This document shows positions 34,313 through 46,379 of a stretch of 64,000 nt of DNA, piece after piece (the first letter of the stretch is position 1; the number at the start of each line of letters is the position of its first letter). A program made the translations under genes and the position numbers. The notes beneath the pieces were generated by a model. The model was given only the letters and a program-made list of their open reading frames with translations. It was not told the origin of the DNA and searched no databases. The stretch is from the NCBI RefSeq assembly GCF_050624435.1, contig NC_134535.1, forward strand, positions 72,164,494 through 72,228,493, given 5' to 3'. The stretch comes from Tenrec ecaudatus. Taxonomy: Eukaryota > Chordata > Mammalia > Afrosoricida > Tenrecidae.

Positions 34313-34544
34313 ATGTCTTAATTCGAAGACAGCGCATGATTAAGCTCCATCTGCTGAAAGACTCCCGTGCTGTGCTTTAGAGAAGGAATGTGGCGTGACA
34401 TGGCCAGCATGGATGCGATTCATGCCTCTCTTCTGGAATAATGTTTGTTGCAGACTTCTATCTTAACCATTCAGAAGGAAGTACTTGTCACAGAGAGTAA
34501 ATGACTCTGCCGCTGATTTTCCTTCGTGTCCCCCTAATCTGAAG

Positions 34545-34670
34545 AGTGCTGGTGGTGCAGTGGGTCACATATTGGTTTGCTAACTGCAAGGGCCACTGCT
34601 GTAAATCCCTAGCTGCTACAGAGGAAAACAGTGAGGCTTTCTATTTCCGTAAACTATCACTCATCCGTGT
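34545..34670 (+). mobile_element. AfroSINE, 3'-truncated
   Basis: Head 'tgctggtggtgcagtgggtc' and 'tttgctaactgcaagggcca' are clear, followed by 'gaggctttctatttccgtaa'. The shared tail is missing; the RTE LINE begins close downstream. Confidence 0.8.
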
Positions 34671-34739
34671 GTTGTACTGTGATGGCTTGAGACTTACTGG
34701 ACACGATATCACTGACATATCAAGAGCTTCTCAATAAAG

Positions 34740-37700
34740 AATGGACTGTGAAGAAGGACTGGGTTGTCCATTTCTGAGGAATGAGCAAATAGGAACCTTA
34801 TGGATAGCATTGACATGTTGTAAAATGCCGAAAACCTCGTGTACGGAAGCGGGGCATTACCTTAGACAGTGTCACAAGATGAATCCCTCATTAGGGAGGC
34901 ACTCAAAATGACAGGGAGGAGCTTCCTTCTTAAGATCCAGTCCATTCTAGTGATGAGGATGGAGTAAAGCGTACAGGATTAAAGCCCGGGGTACTTCATT
35001 TGCTGATGATGCATGGCTCAAAATGAGGAGAAATAGCAGTAATAATTGAATTTGGGAATGTATAAAGTATGAATCTAGGAAAATTTGAAGCTGTAAAAAG
35101 GAAATTGAATGCAAAATCACCAGCATTCTAAGTGTTAGTGAGTTGCAATTGGCCGTTTCAAGTGGTATTGGCCATTTTGAATCAGAAAACCATATGGTTT
35201 ATTTTGCCAGGGATGACAGACTCAATAGGAATGGGCCTGTTCTCATCATCAAAATAGACATTTCAAAATCTATTTTGAGATAAAATGCTGTCTATGATAG
35301 GATAATAGGAAATCCAGTCAATACAAGATTATCCAAATTTATAAACTGACCACTAAGGCTAACAGTACAGAAATGTATGAACCCTACCAATGTTTTCAGG
35401 TTGAAATTGATCAAACATGAAATAAAGTTGCATTGATAACTAGAGGCAATTGGAATGCAAATATTGGAAACAGGGAAAAGTACATTTGTTGGAAAATATG
35501 GTCTTGGTGATAAACACAATGCTTGAGATTGCATGATCGAATTTTGCAAGACCACTGACTTCTTGCTTATGCACACCTTTTTCAACAAGCCAGCTGGTGA
35601 CTGTACATGTGGACTTCTCCATATGAAATACACAGAAATCAAACTGACTACATCTGTGTGGTGGTGGTCGTGGTGGTGAAATGGAAAAGACCAATATCGG
35701 CAGCTAAAAGGGGGCCAGAGGTTAACTATGAAACAGACATAGGTAAATTCAGGTTGAAGCTGAAAACACAAGAGCCAAAATATGGCATTGACCAAACCCT
35801 TTCTGAATTTCAAGAAGATCTCAAGAACACATGTGACACATTAAGCCCTAACGACAGAAGACCTGATGAGCAAGGGGAGGACATCAAGAACATCACACAT
35901 GTGGAAAGCAAAAGCTCATTAAAAATAAAGGAAGGACGGAAAGATCAAGGAGGATGTTAGAGGAGATTCTGAAACTTGCTCTTGAATCACAGAGTGAGCG
36001 GCTCAGGCTACTGGCAGAAATGATGAAGTCAGTGAGGTGAAGAGAACATGTCAACGCTCAAGAAGACAAAGTAATATATTACAATGATAGGTGCAAAGAC
36101 TTTCCGTTAGAAAAGCAAAAATGAAGAACATACTCAGCATATCTTAAACTAAAGGAGCTCAAGAAAAACTTCAGACTTCAAATTTCAATATTAAAAAATT
36201 CTATGGGCAAAATATTGAATGATGCAAGAGACAAAGAAACATCCAAAGATCGAAAGAGCACACAATAGTTACTTTACCAAAAAACATTGTCAAAATTCTA
36301 CCACTTCTGCATATGAGCAAGAGCTAATGATGCTGAAGGAAGAAACCCAAGCTGCTCTAAAAGCACTAGCAAAAAAACATCAAAGTTCCAGAAGCTGATG
36401 GAATACCAGTTGAAATATTTCAACAAGTTGATGAAGCATTGACTAATCTATGCCAGGAAATTTGGAAGACAGCGACCTGGCCAACTGAGTAGAAGAAATT
36501 CATATTTGTACCCATTCCAAAGAAAGGTGACCAAACAGAAGGCAAAAACTTATAAAGCCACATCATTGATATCACAAGCATGTAAAATTTTGCTGAAGAA
36601 TGACCAACAAAGGTTGCAACAGTGAATTTACAAGGAGCTGCTGGAGGATCAGATCAGATTCAGGAAAGGATGTGGGAAAAGGGCTATCATTGCTGAGGTC
36701 AGAGAAGTCTTGGCCGAAAAGTGAGAGCACCAGAAAGATGTTCATCTGTGTTTTATTGACTATGCAAAGGCATTAGATTGCATGGCCATAAAAAACTCTG
36801 GATATCCAGGAAAAGAATGAGAACTCCAGAATATTTCATTATTCTCATCAAGAACCTGTGCACGGATCTAAGGGCAGCCATGCAAACACAACAAGGGGAT
36901 GCTACCCGCTTGAAATCAGGAAAGGAATCAGGGTTGAATTCTCTCACCACTTTATTCCATCTGTAAGCTAAAAAACAATCAGAGAAACTGGGATCTATGC
37001 AGCAGAGTGTGGCACCGGGATCAGAGGAGGGTGTTCTAATAACCTGTGATATACAGATGACACAACTTTGCTTGCTAAAAGTGAGAAATTGAAGCTCTTA
37101 CTGATCAAAGATTGCAATACAGATTACAACTTAATATAAAGAAAACCAAAATTCTCATAAATAAACCAATACATAACATTATGATAAATGGAGAAAAGAT
37201 TGAAGTTGTCAAGGATTTTACCTTACTTGGATCCACTCTCAATGCTATGTGCTAGAAGCGTCAGTCAAGTAGTCAGATGGTACCTTGCATTACATAAAAT
37301 GTGCTGCACAAGATCTCTTTAAAGTGTTGAAAAGTGAGGATGTTCCTTTGAGGAAGAAGATGCATCTGTCCCAAGCCATGATATTTTTCAAATGCTTCAT
37401 ATGCATCTGAATGTTGGACATTGAATAAGGAAGACCAAAGAAGAATCAAAAGATTCCAATTACTGTTAAGGAGAAGAATAGTGAAAGTGCCGTGGCCTGA
37501 CAAAAAAAACTCCCCAAATCAATCTGTCTTGGAAGAAGCACAACAAAATTACTCCTTAGAGGCAAGGATGACAAGACAACATGTCCAACATACGTTGAGA
37601 CTTGTTAGGAGAAATCGATCCCCGAAAGATGACATCTAGTTTATATTAGGAAAGGAGAGGGACAGCGAAAAAGAGGAAGGCCCTCAACAACATGGATTGA

Positions 37701-37930
37701 CGACGCAGTGACTGAAGCAATGGGTTCAAACACAGGAACAAGTGTGAGGCTGGCGTGGCGCCCGCCAGGCAGGCAGTGTTGGATTTGGTGGTGGATGAGA
37801 TCGTGATGGGCCAGACTGACTCAAGAGCCTTGGCATCAGCACCTCCCCGAAAGGGTTCCGGTCCCAGAAGTCCTCTGCGGAAGTTCTATTCTGTCTGAGA
37901 GGCACTATGAGTTGGTATCAACTTAATTGC
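34740..37930 (+). mobile_element. RTE/BovB-type LINE, near full length, dead
   Basis: About 3.2 kb, the size expected of a full RTE. The endonuclease end is visible near 35608-35660 (WTSPYEIHRNQTDYI, compare the RTE motif WTSP...RNQIDYI) and continues to KFRLKLK near 35745. The reverse transcriptase keeps FIDYAKALD (36754-36780) and YTDDTTL (37050-37070), so both catalytic Asp blocks are still readable. The C-terminal region near 37650-37700 matches the copy at 17.8 kb. Many stops and frameshifts make it nonfunctional. The 3' end ('actatgagttggtatcaact', 37907 onward) matches the AfroSINE tail. A 5' boundary near 34740 is inferred. Confidence 0.9.
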
Positions 37931-38270
37931 AGGGATTTTGTTTTTCTTTCTTTCTTTTTTTTTTTGAGAACCCCAACTATTTTAACTGTAACAAAATGGT
38001 CAGAAACAGTAACCTCAATCTAATGATCCCAGGGAGGTGAGATTTCAAATCCTATCTGTATTGATAGACATCGCTCATATTTCCAAATCTTCGTTTAACA
38101 TTTTTCATTACAATTATATATATATATAATTTTAAAACAGGAAAACCAGTTATTATTGAGTTAATTTAACTCATAATTATCTCCTGAGTTACAGAAAAGA
38201 AAACACTCCAGAAAGGTTTCATGACTGATTTTTTGGGAGGTAAATCAGCAGAGTTTCTTGGAAATTTCTT
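37931..38270. other. Unique AT-rich sequence
   Basis: Contains T-rich runs (about 37938-37968) and a short AT tract at 38114-38130. No gene recognised. Confidence 0.4.
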
Positions 38271-38271
38271 T

Positions 38272-38345
38272 GGGTGGACTTGAGCCACTTATCTTTCTGT
38301 TACTAGCCAGTCAGTTACCAGATGTGCCACCTATGACTCCAGAAT
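38272..38345 (-). mobile_element. AfroSINE head fragment
   Basis: 'ggtggacttgagccacttat', 'ctttctgttactagccagtc' and 'gatgtgccacctatgactcc' match box B to head on the minus strand. Confidence 0.6.
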
Positions 38346-38368
38346 ATATAGACCATGTACATACATAC

Positions 38369-38507
38369 ATAGGAGCTCTGGTGGCACAGCAAGTTAAGTA
38401 TTGGATGGCTAACCAAAAGTTGGCAGTTCAAACCCACCTGACACTCTGTGGGTAAAGGACGGCACAGCTTGCTGTTTTGAAGATTTACAGCCTCAGAAAA
38501 CATTAAG
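38369..38507 (+). mobile_element. AfroSINE, 5' part (split by L1)
   Basis: Head 'aggagctctggtggcacagc', box B 'agttggcagttcaaacccac', body 'gaagatttacagcctcagaa'. The SINE stops where an L1 3' end begins and resumes at about 38741. Confidence 0.92.
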
Positions 38508-38740
38508 GGGAGCAGGGAGGGAGGGGGAGGGGGAAAAAGGGGAAAATGAGCTGATTCCAGGAACCCAAGTGGAAGCTGAATCTGAGAATGATGAGTCCAA
38601 CGAATGTATAAGGGTGCTTTGCTCAATTGATGTATGTACAGATTGTGATCAGAGTTGTATGAGTCCCAATAAAAGATTTATTAATTTAAAAAATAATAAA
38701 ATAAATAAATAAAAATAAAAAGCTGGTGAGCAGAAAAAAA
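38508..38740 (+). mobile_element. L1 3' end inserted in an AfroSINE
   Basis: 'gctgattccaggaacccaag', 'ttgctcaattgatgtatgta' and 'tgagtcccaataaaagattt' are the terminal 230 bp of the local L1 type, followed by an A-rich tail with AATAAA repeats. Flanks 'gaaaacattaagg' (38496-38508) and 'gaaaacataagg' (38742-38753) are near-identical and look like the target site duplication. Confidence 0.9.
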
Positions 38741-38805
38741 GGAAAACATAAGGAGTAATTTTATTGTGTCTTATAGAGTCAATATGACTCTGAATCAGCT
38801 CAACA
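38741..38805 (+). mobile_element. AfroSINE, 3' part (after L1)
   Basis: 'tgtcttatagagtcaatatg' and 'actctgaatcagctcaacac' are the shared tail that completes the SINE starting at 38369. Confidence 0.85.
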
Positions 38806-38814
38806 CAGTAAAGC

Positions 38815-38975
38815 CCACCTCACTACCATTGAGTCAATTCCAACTCATAATGAATCCTATTAGGGTATCTAATCTTTCCAAGGACAAATAACCTCATCTT
38901 TCTCTCTTAGACTGGCTGGTGGATTTGAACCACTGACTTGTAGTTAGTAGTCCATGCTTAGTCACCAAATACTGT
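38815..38975 (-). mobile_element. AfroSINE
   Basis: 'taccattgagtcaattccaa', 'ataacctcatctttctctct', 'tggctggtggatttgaacca' and 'ctgacttgtagttagtagtc', then a degraded head. It faces the preceding SINE tail to tail. Confidence 0.9.
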
Positions 38976-39834
38976 GCTAGTCACTGATAGATGTTATTTC
39001 CTTAATCTAGATAGGAATTCAGTAAGCAACAGTTACTTTGCCAATTATATGCATAGCAAAACTGAAGCATCAAGCTTTGATGAAATAGATCACCCCAAAC
39101 CAAGCATTCAGTAAGCTGTAGAACCCATTTTTAAGCTCAGAGTGCTTTATTTCAAATCTTGTGATGTTAAAGACCAATTATTAATTACATTTTAGAGATT
39201 AAGAAAATTATATATTTACATAAGGGCCTGTTGAAAACATTGATAGTTCTGTCTACAAGAATGATTAGGGGAAGATTCCCTTTCCCTCAATAGTATGGAC
39301 CCATGTCTACCCTTCTTACGTACCTCCAAGTGGGCTCACCTCCCTAAAGATGCTGAGACTGCTCACCACTTAGCGCTAGAGTTTAGCTGTCCATTGTACA
39401 GATAAGGCAAAACACATTTCCTAAGGTTCTAAAACTGGGGAAAGTTTTCCAACCTTTAGGATTATGTTTTCTTCTCACAACTTTCAGCTATAAACATTAT
39501 ACCCTGACGACTTAAAAAATAGTTTAGAACCATAACTACTTATTTCATGTGTTCTCACAATGCTTTATGAACAAGAAATGGCTGTTCATGAAATTGGCCA
39601 GTGTCAGTGGGAGAGTGTGTAATGCCTGGCTCTCTGGATCATATCATGTTAATCAGAGAGGAAATGAAGACTTGAGTGTTCACAGGGTTCCGAACATGAT
39701 ACTCAGTTCCTAGATTACAGAATAATGACTTAATTTGGTGCAGCATTTGAACAAATTGCTGGCTCTTTGGTTGGGCACAAGGTGTTCTGGTGTGGTTGTG
39801 TGTAAGAGCTATATTGTGTGAAATAAATACATGG
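38976..39834. other. Unique AT-rich sequence
   Basis: No repeat family or conserved frame recognised. Confidence 0.4.
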
Positions 39835-40228
39835 ATGATGGGCAGGGTTACCATAACAAAACACTGCATCCTGGTGAGAAATGCACTACCTCAGCGCTCT
39901 GGAGGCTAAAAGCATAAATAAATGTGTTCTCAGGATCATGTTCCCTCTGTAATTTCAAGGAAAAAACCCTCTCTTGTCCCTCCTGGCTTCCGTTAGCCCC
40001 AGATTTGCCTTGCTTGTAGAGATATCTTCACATGACCCCCTACCATTCCTTTATCTGTGTCCCTTCTGTTTATAAAGGCCCCAGAGAGATTGATTAGGAT
40101 CCACCATACTCCAGTATGATCTCATGTTAACTGGTAACATCTTCAAAGACCCTATCTGTGGTATTCACAGATATCAACAATTACGACTTCCAAATATCTT
40201 TTTGGGGGGAGGGATATAATTTAATTCA
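39835..40228 (-). mobile_element. MaLR-type LTR (MLT1/MST-like), minus strand
   Basis: 'gggttaccataacaaaacac', 'cagcgctctggaggctaaaa', 'cttcacatgaccccctacca', 'tctcatgttaactggtaaca', 'aagaccctatctgtg' and the terminal 'ggggggagggatataattta' with 'attca' follow the reverse complement of MaLR LTRs throughout. Same class as the copy at 574-972. Confidence 0.75.
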
Positions 40229-41154
40229 GAGAGATACAAGAGTACATGTAGGTAGATATGCCAGGAAGTTGGTAGAGAGTCTGATAAATATGGATGTGGA
40301 GAGATATCTAGATATATCTATCTTTAAACTCTACCCAAATCAAAGGAAGCAAATACACATACTCTGTGAGACACGAGGAACAAGACTGACAGGGAAACAC
40401 ATATTCCCATTTCACATCCAGAGTTCACTCTGGAGGGAAGTCACAGTCATTGAGTGGTTAACAAATCATTCTCAACACTGTTAAAAGTGTAACTTGTCTC
40501 TTTTCCTGTTTGAAAAGTTGAATTTGCTTAACTTGATTCATATTATTGAGAAATGTGTTTCCATCATGTTGATATCATAATTTTGTGAATAGAACGAAAA
40601 GAAACATCCTTGGATTTTTCTTACTGGTTGCCGAAAGACCGTAGTGAATGTCCAGAGAATGTCTACCTTAACTAGTACTCATCTCAGATGTGGGCAGGAG
40701 ACAGCCCCTAACCTGGCCTTCACTCTTTAGCAGGTTTCAGATGCATAAAACACAAAAGTATGGCCACATACATCATAGACACATAGAATATGAGTTTATG
40801 TGAGCGGCTCTGTAGCTCTGGGGCTGGTAGTCAGTGCCCTCCCTGCATGCCCTGGGTAGACACACATCCACTCTGTTTCTGACACCAATCAGGCTCCAGG
40901 GAATTGCTTTTCATCTATTCCCTATATAGGAATGCAATGAAGATGTAGTTGAAAGACTGTAGTTTAGTGGTAAGAACATTTTAAAAAGAGAAAAAGCTGT
41001 TTAATTTGAAAATCTCTTCCGTCAAATAGCATGCATAGATGATCACATAATGCATACCAGTTCTCAATGTCCATTTAATTACCTCTTTCAATGTCCCAAT
41101 CTGTGGGTCCAATTTATGATTCCATTTGGATATTAGCATCCACCCCACCCCCCA
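40229..41154. other. Unique sequence, no gene seen
   Basis: A possible degraded SINE lies at about 40800-40900 but is too weak to call. Confidence 0.35.
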
Positions 41155-41335
41155 AAAAAGCATACACACTGCCATCGAGTGGGTTCCAACTCTCAGCAAC
41201 CCTATCTCGGGTTTCTGAGACTCAATGATGACATGAAAAGGCAGACTCATCTTTCTCTCTCCGAAGGGCTGGTGGCTTTGAATCTCCAACTTTGCAGTCA
41301 GCCAGCCAGCATCTACAGCACAATGCCACTCAAAC
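41155..41335 (-). mobile_element. AfroSINE, full length
   Basis: 'cactgccatcgagtgggttc', 'ccctatctcgggtttctgag', 'cagactcatctttctctctc', 'gctggtggctttgaatctcc' and 'gtcagccagccagcatctac' in order; preceded by an A-rich end. Confidence 0.92.
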
Positions 41336-41459
41336 TCCGTTCGCACGATCTCTACACATGGAGAGTTGCTGGGGGAATATTGTGCAAGATGAAAACCTTC
41401 ACATTACTCTTGAACTTCTACGCTTACTTATATCTATTTGAGTCTTCCATAAAGTAACA

Positions 41460-42860
41460 TACTAATTCTTACTATAACAAAAATACTGAACATAAGAATT
41501 ATAAATGATGTTAAAATTAATTAGCTAATTAAATTTTTCCAAAAATGTTTGCTTTAGTTAACAAATTTCAATTATCACTAGTCTGCATTTTTTATTGTAA
41601 TAGATGATATTGCATACTGTAGGAAAAATTATTTTTGAAAATAATTTTAAATGTTTATATTTAATTGAATTTAGATATCTAATGATAATGTATTCACATT
41701 GTATCCGCACTAAAAGTAATTATACTTTATTTAATTTACATTTTGATGAAGATATAATCAAATTGCCCATGATTTGGAAATGATTATACTAGGACATAGC
41801 TATAAAAAATCTTGTTTATAATTATACAGTTAGTAGTTATGTTGAAAGGAAAACAAAAGTACATTTTATGAGCAAATTTATAATGACCAATGAATTATGT
41901 AAGCTTCTATTTTATTATTCCAAACTTTGCCAGCTCATCAGCCGAACACCCATATCTGCACAATAATTAAATTCATTTGTCTGACATTTGGCCTGCTTTC
42001 AATCATATTAAAACCATAGCTGAAATATATTTAAATTTTTTGTCATTATGAATATATGTCAATAAAATAAGGATAAAGCACTTTTATTTAAAAGTTCATG
42101 GGCTTCATTTATAATTATTTACCCTTCAAACTACTGGGAAACCATACTTCATTATGTGATGATTGATTGCACTCATGCCATTTAAGAGAAAGATTTGATA
42201 AATCCGTTGGAGAATTTTCGGTTCTTACATAGTATGAAGGTCTCAATGTATTTTCTTCCCTCCAGGTTCCTCAAAATCTAACCAGTGTATCAAAAGACAT
42301 CAAGGAAGTGGTTGGCTAAAGGATAGCTAATAATCATGTGTTCCCGTACTGAAATGGGGATATGTTTATCCTTTGTTTTTTTCCTGTTGCATTGAAACTT
42401 TTATTGCAAGACAACTAACAAGTGTCGCCTGGTTTTTAGTGACAAAGGAGAAAATTCTGCAAGTATCATAATTTTCCTGGATTTAATTTTGACTCCCATT
42501 TCCTTGAAATCATCAACAAATGTAATATGACAGTAGCTCAGCTAATAGATATAACTTGGTATTCTCCCCAAAACATATTTCTGCTCTGTTTTGCAGAGGA
42601 AGTAGCTCTGTTCAACTTTATTAAGTTTTAGCAATGCTTCATCTTTTTTGAGCCTTATGCAATTACTCTTCAAGGTAATAAACATGAGTCATTCTTTTAT
42701 GATTGTTAATCTATTTTTATGTATCTGCATAATATGTAGTTGATGAACTTTAATAAAATCTGAAGTGAAGTCCCCTTGAGGCCATTTTCAGGCTGCTTCT
42801 GCCACAAACTTCAGTGAGTGGAAATCGAGTTAGCTCAACATGCAGTGTGTTTCCTTTTAA
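41460..42860. other. Very AT-rich, repeat-free block; possible conserved noncoding DNA
   Basis: About 1.4 kb with no recognised repeat and no open frame above 60 codons. Several TAATTA-type stretches occur ('aaattaattagctaattaaa' at about 41513-41532). Segments such as 'ttgtctgacatttggcctgc' (41978) read like conserved noncoding DNA. Conservation not testable here. Confidence 0.3.
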
Positions 42861-44511
42861 ATAGATGGGCTAACGAGAAGCATGTCTGTGCTGGCCTGGC
42901 ATAATGGTCTGGCCTGAAAGACTGGCTGTTCAAACAAACTACACGCCATCCAAGACCTAACTGCCAATGATCTGATGTTGTAACATATCTTAATTGAATA
43001 TATTTTCATTTTGGAAAAGGTAAATAGGAAACAATGAGGCAAGAGTGAGCCTGTCTGCACATATGCCACCTAACTCTATTTCTGAATGACATCCAGGAGA
43101 TTACAAAAGGACTCGCCGACATCAGATCCTTCAGCCAGTGTTATTGTCTGAAGAAATGTCTGTCACAAGTAATCAGTGAATGATGGAATTCTCGCGGGAT
43201 TGACTCGGGACCTGCATAGGAGACACGAGGCTGACAGCCCTGGAAGCAGAGAAATTTGACCTGTGCTTTGGAATTCCCAATATTCCTTTTCATCAAGTCA
43301 TTCTCCAGGGTCTGTCTCCTCCATCCTTTTACAAAATAGCATGTTCTCCCCTAATTGGTCTGAAAATCATAGTCCCTTCAATATTACAGATTATTATGCA
43401 CATGCCTATCACCTCTATTCATTCTCCCTGCTGGGATTCATTTTCTTATTATCTATTGATTGATTGCTTGCTTGATTGATTTTGATTCACAACCATAACA
43501 TGTTGTTCAATTCAGAACGAAATGGGAAAGAAATCAAATTAACTTTAAATTCTAAAGTCAGGGAGTAAAAAGTATCTTCCAGAAGGCAACTTGCCAAATT
43601 CTCTGCATTCAGATTGCTGAATATCTGAGTACACACAAGCCCAGATATACCAGGGAAGAGATGTACATTTTTAGGTTTTTAAATGCATAAGCCAGTTGCC
43701 AATGTCACACTTTCTATCACTGGTGACATTCACTGCCAACCACAAGGATGGCAATGCATGTTTCTTTTGCAGCTGGAAAGTGGAAAGTTAGCAGTTAGGT
43801 GTCAGGTCCCTATCAGTCAGCCCATCCTTTACCCCTTGAAAAATCCTCTTAACTCACAGAGTGACACTTCTCTGACTAAGTGGCCACTTATCAATAACTG
43901 TAGACAGCATAGGCATGCCAATAGATACATTGAATCCCCAGTGTGCTTTAAAATCAAGATTCTTAAAGTATTAGTCTTTGTAGTAACTACATACTGAATA
44001 TTACCATGGACTCTTTTTGACTGAGACAAATATTCAATTCAGATTAAAATGTTATGTAAATTTCTAATATGCTGTGATACTTCTAAAAACTTCCTTATCT
44101 ACCTAAGAGCAAAGACCGTTCGTGTGTTATTTCCAAAGTCCTCCAAAAAGGCCCTGGAACATAATAGATTATTAGATACATTTAGTTATTTGAAGTTTGC
44201 ATTCATTAAAGAAGAAACTATTATACTTTATCCACGTTAGTCTATCTGCTTACTCTGAGAGAATTGCGTTTGAGTTTTCCTAATCTTTATCTTCACTCTT
44301 GGTGATAATTTTGTATTTTAAATTTGCGTTGAAAATATATAGCCACAAAACATATGTTCATTAATAATAATTTGTATGTTCGTCCACAAAGTTTATGTAG
44401 TTCACATTGTACCCTTGTCCTTACCTTCGTCCACTTTATTTCACAATCTTTAACTTCAGACTGTCGTCCCTTAAAGTTCTTGTTTGTGTTTAAAGTCGTT
44501 AAAAGAGATAA
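42861..44511. other. Unique AT-rich sequence
   Basis: Includes an imperfect (GATT)n-like tract near 43448-43482. No confident repeat family or gene. Confidence 0.4.
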
Positions 44512-45368
44512 AAGGTCACCTTCCCAACATGATGGCTGAAGTCAAAAGGGATGCATAAGCAAATGTGGTAAATAAAGCTGATGGTACTTAGCTATTTAAA
44601 GATATAACTTCTGGGATTTTAAAGGATTGAAGTTAAACAAGTGGCCATCTAGCAAAAAAAATCAAACCCACATGGAAGAAGCCCACCAACCTGTATGATC
44701 ATGAGGTGTTGGCAGAATCAGGTATAAGGCATCAGAAGACCCAAGACAAGCAAATATATTGATGCAAATGATGAGGGTTGGAGAGGAGACACAAAGCTCA
44801 TTTGTAGACAATAGGACATCCTCTCCAAAAGGGTCACAAGGAAGGAAGGAGAAAGCCATGGTGCAGCCTATCACTGTCAGAACATAAACATTCCTATAGT
44901 TCTTTAATGCTCCCCCACCCACCCACCGACTATCATGACCCCAGTTCTACCTTACAAATCTGGCTAGATCAGAGCATGGACACTGGTACAGATAAGAGCT
45001 CTCAACACACGGAATACAAGACAGATAAACCCCTCAGGAACAGTAATGGGCTTAGTAATGGTATGTGAGTAGTGATACTATGAGGGGAAGGGGAAGGTTT
45101 AGAAGGAGGAGAAACAGGAAACTGACTACAATGATTGACATATAATTACCACCAACAACAACTCGCAGGGGGACGAACAACAGAAACATGAGTGAAGGAG
45201 ACAGCAGACGATGTAAGGTATGAAATAATAATAATTTATAATTTATCAGCGGTCCATCAGGGTGGGAGAGGGAGGGGGAAGTTCATAACAAAGGCTCAAG
45301 CAGAAAGAAATTTAAAAAAATAATGATGGCAACATATGTACAAATGTATTTGATACAATTGATGTATG
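44512..45368 (+). mobile_element. L1 copy A: 3' UTR, first part (split by L1 copy B)
   Basis: 'gtggccatctagcaaaaaaa', 'acatggaagaagcccaccaa', 'ccaaaagggtcacaaggaag' and 'gtacaaatgtatttgataca' match the L1 3' UTR also seen at 49.6-50.5 kb and 60.4-61.1 kb. It is 5'-truncated within the 3' UTR. It stops at 'attgatgtatg' (45358-45368) and resumes with the same 11 bases at 50481. Confidence 0.93.
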
Positions 45369-45519
45369 AAGGACTTCCAGGAAGATGGTGATGGAGCGAC
45401 ACATACCAGAGGGACTCCGCAGAATCCAGCCTAGGAGCGTTGCTTAGAGGGAACTTTAATACTGCAGAACACAGGAGGAGCATCATAAAATAAGTACCCG
45501 TAGCAGAAACACAGACCTC

Positions 45520-46095
45520 GAGAATTGACTGGAGGAAGCAGAGAACCACATCAGTGACTTGGAGGACCGCCAAGCAGACTTTAACAAACGTGACCAAAAA
45601 TCGAATAAGATTATTAGAGAAGCTGAAGAAAACCTAAGAGCTATGTCTGATGCTATGAAATGGAACAACATTAGAATTATTGGCTTACTGGAGGCAGACA
45701 TAGCAAAGAAGTCATCCGCAACAATAGTGAGAGAATTCTTGGAGGAAAACTTCCACAGCTTAATGAACGAAAACCAGGCAACCATTCAGGAGGCTGAAAG
45801 AACACCAACGAGAGTGAATCCCAAGAAGTCACCAAGGCACAAAATAGTTAAACTATCTAACTTTGAGGTAAAGGAGAAAATCATAAGAGCAGCTAGGGAA
45901 AAACAAGCAATCACATATAAAGGTTCCCAAATAAGAATTTGTTCAGACTTATGAGCAGAAACTATGACGAAGAGGAGAGAGTTGATTAACATAATCCAAA
46001 AATTGAAGGAAAACAACGCAAACCCAAGAATACTCTACCCAGCCAAATTATCGATCAAGAAGGTAGGAGAAGTAAGAGTTTTCCCAGACAAGTAA
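45520..46095 (+). pseudogene. L1 ORF1p remnant (RNA-binding chaperone)
   Basis: ORF1p normally coats L1 RNA as a coiled-coil trimer. Here only the end of the coiled coil and the RRM and C-terminal domains remain. An open frame (45559-45954) contains IRIIGLLEADIA, ERTPTRVNPKKSPRHKIVKL and AAREKQAITYKG, the RRM-like core of L1 ORF1p. In the same frame, LPxPAKLS-type sequence (NPRILYPAKLSIKKVGEVRVF) follows to 46092. It is dead: a stop at 45952-45954 replaces a Ser codon, another at 46093-46095 replaces a Gln codon, and one lies upstream at about 45525. The N-terminal coiled coil is largely missing. Confidence 0.88.
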
Positions 46096-46379
46096 AAGCT
46101 CAAAGAATACGTTAGAAGAAGCCCAGCACTACAAAAGATCCCTGCCGACCCACTATGGGAAGAACAGCACTCGCCAAGCATAAATAAGAGACCGCCACAT
46201 AGAACAACCTCACCCAGAGGGCAACAAAGAGAAGACAGACCCCAAGATAGCATTGGCTTAAGGATGGAAAGAAGTCAAGAATGATATACATACACACACA
46301 TGCACAACACACTAATGATAAAGGAAAGTAGGAAAACTCCCAACATAAAAGGTATAAGATGACATCATAGAGTCCACAG

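Noticed and set aside
35292-35813. 173-codon minus-strand frame
   Set aside because: Antisense to the RTE endonuclease region; no independent support.
35607-35960. 117-codon plus-strand frame with WTSP...DYI
   Set aside because: Not a host gene: it is the endonuclease end of the dead RTE LINE.
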